35,766 nt of DNA from an uncultured Lachnospiraceae bacterium (GTDB lineage Bacteria; Bacillota; Clostridia; Lachnospirales; Lachnospiraceae). The stretch covers positions 1 through 35,766 of the forward strand of contig CAJTTT010000031.1 in NCBI GenBank assembly GCA_910579285.1. Reading direction: 5' to 3'. Positions 31,915 through 35,766 of this stretch are shown here, piece after piece (the stretch's first letter is position 1; every line of letters starts with the position of its first letter). A program made the position numbers and the translations under genes. Below the pieces are notes generated by a model. The model saw nothing but the letters and a program-made list of their open reading frames with translations, was not told the DNA's origin and did not search any database.

Positions 31915-33063
31915 ATGGAAAAATTAGAGTATATTGTCCCCTGCCATTTTGGGCTGGAGGCAGTTTTAAAAAGAGAAATTACAGATTTGGGTTTGGAAAT
32001 TACCTGCGTGGAGGACGGCAGAGTTACCTTTGCCGGAGACAGGCAGGCTTTGTGCCGCGCCAATATTTTCCTGCGCAGCGCGCAGAGAGTGCTGGTCAAG
32101 ATAGGAAGTTTTCATGCGGAAACGTTCGAGGAACTTTTCCAGGGGACGAAGGCGCTGCCGTGGGAGGCATATATTCCGAAGGACGGAAAGTTCTGGGTGG
32201 CGAAGGCGGCCAGCGTGAAGAGCCAGCTGTTCAGCCCTTCGGATATCCAGTCCATTATGAAGAAGGCGATGGTGGAGCGCATGAAAAGCGTTTACCATCT
32301 TGACTGGTTTGCGGAGAGCGGGGCGGACTACCCGGTCCGGGTTTTTATTAAGAAGGATGAGGTGACGGTCGGACTTGACACCTCGGGAGAATCCCTGCAT
32401 AAACGGGGTTACAGAAAGCTGACGGCGAAGGCGCCTATTGCGGAGAATCTGGCGGCGGCGCTTCTGATGCTGACACCCTGGAGAGGGGATCGGATTCTGG
32501 TAGACCCTTTCTGCGGCAGCGGGACGATTCCCATAGAGGCGGCCATGATGGCGGCTCATATGGCGCCCGGAAAAAACAGGCGCTTTACGGCGCAGGAATG
32601 GACACATGTATTTCCGGGAGCGTTCTGGGAAAAGGCCAGGGAGGAAGCGTTGTCCGTGGAAACGCCGGATGTGGAGACACAGATCCAGGGCTATGACATA
32701 GACGAGGAGATGGTGTCGATCGCCAGGGCAAATGCCAGAATGGCAGGGGTGGATCATCTGATTCATTTTCAGCAGAGGGACGTGTCCCAGCTTTCCCATG
32801 CAAAAAAGTACGGGTTTATACTGACGAATCCGCCCTACGGCGAGCGGCTTTCTGAAAAGGAAGAAGTGGCGGCCCTGTATCGGATGCTTGGGGAGCGCTA
32901 TCAGGCGCTGGATGCCTGGTCTATGTATGTGATCACTTCCTACGAGCAGGCGGAGGCTGCCATCGGCAGGAAAGCGGACAAAAACAGAAAGCTATATAAC
33001 GGGATGATAAAGACCTATTTTTATCAATATATGGGGCCAAAACCCACCGGGAGCAAGAGATAA
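31915..33063 (+). CDS. THUMP-domain class I SAM-dependent RNA methyltransferase
   Basis: A 382-residue enzyme of the RlmL/YpsC group, which methylates guanine N2 of 23S rRNA in studied relatives. An N-terminal segment (MEKLEYIVPCHFGLEAVLKREI) and a THUMP domain (about 50-160) bind RNA. The catalytic domain has SAM motif I VDPFCGSGTIPIEA (196-209) and the NPPY motif TNPPYGERL (304-312). No Shine-Dalgarno sequence precedes ATG 31915 and the promoter leaves no leader, so translation is probably leaderless; the N-terminus matches relatives, which supports this start. The next gene follows by 3 nt. Confidence 0.9.
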   Translation: MEKLEYIVPCHFGLEAVLKREITDLGLEITCVEDGRVTFAGDRQALCRANIFLRSAQRVLVKIGSFHAETFEELFQGTKALPWEAYIPKDGKFWVAKAASVKSQLFSPSDIQSIMKKAMVERMKSVYHLDWFAESGADYPVRVFIKKDEVTVGLDTSGESLHKRGYRKLTAKAPIAENLAAALLMLTPWRGDRILVDPFCGSGTIPIEAAMMAAHMAPGKNRRFTAQEWTHVFPGAFWEKAREEALSVETPDVETQIQGYDIDEEMVSIARANARMAGVDHLIHFQQRDVSQLSHAKKYGFILTNPPYGERLSEKEEVAALYRMLGERYQALDAWSMYVITSYEQAEAAIGRKADKNRKLYNGMIKTYFYQYMGPKPTGSKR

Positions 33064-33066
33064 GAG

Positions 33067-34146
33067 ATGCAGCAGAACAGCCTGATGAAAAGCACATTGG
33101 TATATTGCGTTCTATTTGTGGCGGCAGCCATGAGCGTTATGCTGTATTATGCGGCGACAAAGACCGTGGGCGTGGCGGATCTGGCGCAGGATGAAGTGGT
33201 GCGTCCCTCTGTGCAGAAGGAGGCGGGTGCGCCGGCCGTCCCGGCAGAGGAGAATGAGATTATCATTGACAGATCTGCGCAGAACACCAATTATTTTTGT
33301 ATTCCGATGCCGGAAAGCGTGAAGGCGGAGGAAGTGGTTTTAGAGAACCACTATATGGACAAGGAACTGTGGGTGAGCATCAGCGCGGCACAGACCGATG
33401 AATACGAAGCGTTTTACAGGACAGGCAGCGTCTATGGCAACTGTAAGAATGTGGCCGATGGCCGTTACGAGGCGGAGGAGGACAGGATCTGTCTGCGCTT
33501 TGCGTTGGACGGTGTCTATGAGTACCGCAGTATTTTTGAGGATCATACCCTGTATGTGGAGTTCGTGCCTTCAAAAGAGGTGTATGAGAAGATCATTGTG
33601 ATAGATCCCGCTTACGGGGGCGAGGAACAGGGCGTCACGGCGGAAGGCGTTCTCTCGAAGAATATTACGCTTGACGTTGCGAAAGCGTTGAAGACCATGT
33701 TCGATGAGAGCGATATCAAGGTGTATTATACAAGGATGGATGACAGCAATCCTGCTGCTGCAGACCGTGCTGGTCTTGCGGCGGCGACAAGGGCTGATAT
33801 GCTGATACGCATAGAGGTGAGCGGTGATGAGAACAGCAAGCTTTATGGGACATCGGCAGTCTATAACAGCAAATTTTTTATTCCCGGATTCGGCAATGTG
33901 GAGCTTGCGGACCTTCTGGAACGGGAGGTAGTCACGTCGATCAGCGGCAAGGCATGCGGTCTGGTGGAGTCGGCGCAGGAGGATCAGGTAGTAAACAGCG
34001 CCACGGTTCCCGCGGCGGCCATCCGGGTGGGGTATCTGACCAACGGCCAGGAGGCTATTTTACTGCAGCGCGAGGACTATATCAGACGAATTGCGGAAGG
34101 CATTTATAATGCGGTCGTGAAGGCGTACGAGCAGCGTGAAGAATAG
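33067..34146 (+). CDS. Membrane-anchored amidase_3-like protein lacking the catalytic residues
   Basis: A 359-residue protein with an N-terminal membrane anchor or signal (about 8-28), an extracellular beta-rich region (60-170) and a C-terminal N-acetylmuramoyl-L-alanine amidase (amidase_3) fold (about 175-355). All four zinc and catalytic positions are changed: IDPGHGG is IDPAYGG (His to Y183), the Glu of GLxEK is S197, the His of SIHAN is E250, and the Glu of VEVGFLSN is R320. It is therefore a likely non-enzymatic pseudo-amidase that may bind peptidoglycan or regulate true amidases. The fold scaffold (VGYLTN, RIAEGIYNAV) is kept. It is in an operon between the RNA methyltransferase and rdgB. 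Confidence 0.8.
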   Translation: MQQNSLMKSTLVYCVLFVAAAMSVMLYYAATKTVGVADLAQDEVVRPSVQKEAGAPAVPAEENEIIIDRSAQNTNYFCIPMPESVKAEEVVLENHYMDKELWVSISAAQTDEYEAFYRTGSVYGNCKNVADGRYEAEEDRICLRFALDGVYEYRSIFEDHTLYVEFVPSKEVYEKIIVIDPAYGGEEQGVTAEGVLSKNITLDVAKALKTMFDESDIKVYYTRMDDSNPAAADRAGLAAATRADMLIRIEVSGDENSKLYGTSAVYNSKFFIPGFGNVELADLLEREVVTSISGKACGLVESAQEDQVVNSATVPAAAIRVGYLTNGQEAILLQREDYIRRIAEGIYNAVVKAYEQREE

Positions 34147-34181
34147 TGCCGGACACTGCATGATGCGGGGAGAAGAAAAAC

Positions 34182-34799
34182 ATGTCTAAAATCATCTTTG
34201 CCACAGGCAATGAGGGGAAAATGCGTGAAATACGGGCCATTCTGGGCGATATGGAGGTGGAGGTCAGCTCCATGAAGGAGGCCGGACTTGCCCTTGAAAT
34301 CGAGGAGGATGGCGTCACATTTGAGGAGAATGCCCGCATCAAGGCGGACGCGGTGGCAGCAGCCCTTGCGGAGCAGGAAAAAGAGCAGGACTGCGTGGTG
34401 ATGGCGGACGATTCCGGGCTGGAAATCGACTATCTGAACGGGGAACCGGGCGTGTACTCGGCCAGATACCTGGGGGAGGAGACGCCTTTTTCCGAGAAGA
34501 GCATGGACCTGCTCAGACGCCTTGAGGATGTGCCGGAGGAGGAGAGGAGCGCAAGGTTTGTATGCGCCATTGCGGCGGTATTTCCTGATGGAGAGACCGT
34601 TATTGCCAGAGGAACCATTGAGGGCAGGATCGGCCATGAACTGCGCGGCGGTAATGGCTTTGGCTATGATCCCATTTTTTATCTGCCGGAATACGGCCGT
34701 ACCGCGGCGGAGCTTTCCGATGAGGAGAAGAATCGGATCAGCCACAGAAGCAGGGCTTTGGAACAAATGAAAGAGGAACTAAAGAAAAGGGTGAATTAA
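34182..34799 (+). CDS. rdgB: dITP/XTP pyrophosphatase RdgB/HAM1
   Basis: A 205-residue cytosolic enzyme that hydrolyses dITP, XTP and ITP to keep them out of nucleic acids. Family motifs are in order: IFATGNEGKMREI, FEENARIKADAVA, ADDSGLEIDYLNGEPGVYSA (the catalytic Asp segment), FVCAIA, GFGYDPIFYLPEYG and ISHRSRAL. Length is typical. It begins 35 nt after the pseudo-amidase and is 4 nt from the phosphoesterase gene, a pairing common in Firmicutes. Confidence 0.95.
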   Translation: MSKIIFATGNEGKMREIRAILGDMEVEVSSMKEAGLALEIEEDGVTFEENARIKADAVAAALAEQEKEQDCVVMADDSGLEIDYLNGEPGVYSARYLGEETPFSEKSMDLLRRLEDVPEEERSARFVCAIAAVFPDGETVIARGTIEGRIGHELRGGNGFGYDPIFYLPEYGRTAAELSDEEKNRISHRSRALEQMKEELKKRVN

Positions 34800-34803
34800 A
34801 TAA

Positions 34804-35283
34804 ATGAGAGTATTGATCGTAAGCGACAGTCATCGTCATAATACCAATCTGCTTGCCGTGCTGGAAAGGACAGGTCCCTACGATATGCTGATACACTGTG
34901 GGGATGTGGAGGGAAGCGAATATACGATCAGCGAGGCTGCAGGCTGTCCCGTAGTAATGGTGCAGGGAAACAATGATTTCTTTTCCAGCCTGCCGCGGGA
35001 GGAGGAGTTTATGATTGGCCGCTATAAAGTCTGGGTGACCCACGGCCATCACTATTATATTGCCATGAACACGGAGACGATCAAGCAGGAGGCTGTAAGC
35101 CGCGAAGTGGATATTGTCATGTGTGGACATTCCCACAAGCCGGTCATAGATATCGGAACGGACATTACGCTGATCAACCCCGGCAGCATCAGCTACCCCA
35201 GACAGGAGAACCGCAGGCCGAGCTATGTTATTATGGAGCTGGACAGGGAAGGTGAGGCCCACTATACACTGAATTACGTTTAA
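34804..35283 (+). CDS. YfcE/MJ0936-type metallophosphoesterase
   Basis: A 159-residue calcineurin-like phosphoesterase. Metal-ligand motifs are all present: DSHRH (residues 8-12), HCGDVEG, QGNNDF, VTHGHHY and CGHSHKP. Small enzymes of this type hydrolyse phosphodiesters in vitro; the physiological substrate is usually unknown. It overlaps no gene but lies 4 nt from rdgB, as in many Firmicutes. The start has AAAAGGGTG nearby. Confidence 0.9.
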   Translation: MRVLIVSDSHRHNTNLLAVLERTGPYDMLIHCGDVEGSEYTISEAAGCPVVMVQGNNDFFSSLPREEEFMIGRYKVWVTHGHHYYIAMNTETIKQEAVSREVDIVMCGHSHKPVIDIGTDITLINPGSISYPRQENRRPSYVIMELDREGEAHYTLNYV

Positions 35284-35352
35284 CGGGAACCGCTGCCGGG
35301 CCGGCAAAGTATCTGTACTAAAAATAAGGTATAAAAAATAAGCAGAAAGCTG

Positions 35353-35381
35353 TTGACAGAAAAAAAAACGTATTATATAAT
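35353..35381 (+). promoter_or_regulatory. Consensus promoter of the tRNA-Pro-like gene
   Basis: TTGACA (35353-35358), a 17-nt A-rich spacer and TATAAT (35376-35381): a perfect promoter about 38 nt upstream of the tRNA 5' end. Confidence 0.85.
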
Positions 35382-35418
35382 GGAACATGCGTTGTGGGAA
35401 ATGGCGTGAGATCCCTTG

Positions 35419-35492
35419 CGGGGTGTGGCTCAGCTTGGCTAGAGCGCCTGGTTTGGGACCAGGAGGTCGCAGGTTCGAATCCGTCGTTTTGC
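35419..35492 (+). tRNA. tRNA-Pro(TGG)-like gene with abnormal 3' half
   Basis: Bases 35419-35482 are a normal tRNA-Pro: acceptor CGGGGTG, D-stem GCTC/GAGC, anticodon stem CCTGG/CCAGG, loop TTTGGGA with anticodon TGG (35454-35456), T-loop TTCGAAT. The 3' side is aberrant. The T-stem arm reads CC-GT instead of CCTGT, leaving A35471 unpaired. The acceptor arm CGTTTTG replaces the expected CACCCCG, giving five consecutive wobble pairs between two Watson-Crick pairs. The discriminator would be C instead of A. It has a perfect promoter and a terminator, so it is transcribed. It may be a pseudogene, a disrupted integration target or a specialised tRNA. Confidence 0.6.
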
Positions 35493-35515
35493 GGGATTTC
35501 CCGATTTTTATTTTT
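35492..35515 (+). terminator. Terminator after the tRNA-Pro-like gene
   Basis: CGGG/CCCG stem with loop ATTT, followed by ATTTTTATTTTT. ATTTCCC here (35496-35502) can also pair with GGGAAAT in the leader (35396-35402), enclosing the tRNA in a leader-trailer stem. Confidence 0.6.
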
Positions 35516-35518
35516 ACG

Positions 35519-35743
35519 CTACTTATCCCTGGGAAGCATATCCTTTTGGTTTGTCCTTCCTACAAGGTAATCCAGATTGACTTCGTACAAATCAGCAAGT
35601 GCGATCAATACTTCCACTGGTATTCCCCGTGTTCCCTGTTCAAAATGTGCGTATGAACGTTGTGATATATGCAAATATTTCCCAACCTTTGCCTGTGTCA
35701 GATCCCTGTCTTCCCTCAAATTTTTTAAACGTTCATATTTCAT
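35519..35743 (-). CDS. Small XRE-family (Cro/CI-type) regulator
   Basis: A 74-residue DNA-binding protein consisting of one helix-turn-helix domain (MKYERLKNLREDRDLTQAKV, YLHISQRSYAHFEQGTRGIP, LADLYEVNLDYLVGRTN). It is the type often found at the edge of prophages and integrative elements, but also in chromosomes. Start at Met 35743 with GGGTGAT upstream; an in-frame Met five codons earlier (35758) is an alternative near the window edge. It points back toward the tRNA-Pro-like gene and its promoter lies past the window end. Confidence 0.85.
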   Translation of the reverse strand: MKYERLKNLREDRDLTQAKVGKYLHISQRSYAHFEQGTRGIPVEVLIALADLYEVNLDYLVGRTNQKDMLPRDK

Positions 35744-35766
35744 TTTTATCACCCACATTAGTATAC

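Noticed and set aside
35387..35656. 89-codon frame across the tRNA-Pro-like gene
   Set aside because: It reads through the tRNA-like gene and a terminator and is antisense to the XRE gene, with no ribosome site.

Overview
The window looks like about 36 kb of a Lachnospiraceae-type (Clostridia, Bacillota) chromosome. The reasons are moderate GC content, strong AGGAGG ribosome sites, textbook TTGACA-17-TATAAT promoters, Lachnospiraceae-style small glycine/alanine membrane proteins and an 811-residue cellobiose phosphorylase. The taxonomic call is an inference, since no 16S gene is present.

Layout. (1) 1-3180: a CUT1 sugar ABC importer (lipoprotein binding protein and two permeases) without its own ATPase. 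(2) 3371-14348: a sensory cluster starting from a perfect sigma-A-type promoter. It holds a REC-HD-GYP protein, a stand-alone HPt protein, a PAS histidine kinase ending in a His-less HPt-like domain, a second REC-HD protein with a degraded HD site, then cheR, cheB, a cheY-like gene, cheA, cheW and a transmembrane chemoreceptor. No flagellar, cheC, cheD or cheX gene is seen. The parts suffice for a four-step phosphorelay (kinase His, REC Asp, HPt His, second REC Asp) next to a complete chemosensory module, with c-di-GMP hydrolysis as a likely output. (3) 14545-17627: two FtsX-like permeases with no adjacent ATPase. (4) 17697-19154: tRNA-Arg(ACG), a small membrane protein and a diacylglyceryl transferase (Lgt-like). 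(5) 19174-21225: a YtrA-type GntR regulator with an ABC ATPase and permease, behind a promoter covered by a perfect inverted repeat. (6) 21387-22446: two membrane proteins, one possibly FAIM-like and one with 13-residue tandem repeats. (7) 22543-24354: an ECF-type sigma factor behind an ECF-like promoter, with two unrecognised genes. (8) 24434-26346: a pyridoxal/pyridoxamine kinase convergent with a MerR-family regulator. (9) 26455-30647: cellobiose phosphorylase (minus strand) divergent from a LacI-family regulator, with three similar operator-like sites between them. (10) 30704-31867: a DUF1700-like protein, an intergenic region with an Asn-rich 48-residue microprotein, and a tandem 119-bp structured repeat. 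(11) 31880-35283: a THUMP RNA methyltransferase predicted to be leaderless, a pseudo-amidase, RdgB and a YfcE-type phosphoesterase. (12) 35353-end: a strongly promoted tRNA-Pro(TGG)-like gene with an abnormal 3' half, and an XRE regulator.

The most unusual items are the split phosphorelay with a dead HPt domain, the tandem repeat whose only two differences both preserve pairing through wobble, the tRNA-Pro-like RNA with a nearly all-wobble acceptor stem, the amidase-fold protein lacking every catalytic residue, and the leaderless methyltransferase mRNA with a palindrome in its promoter.
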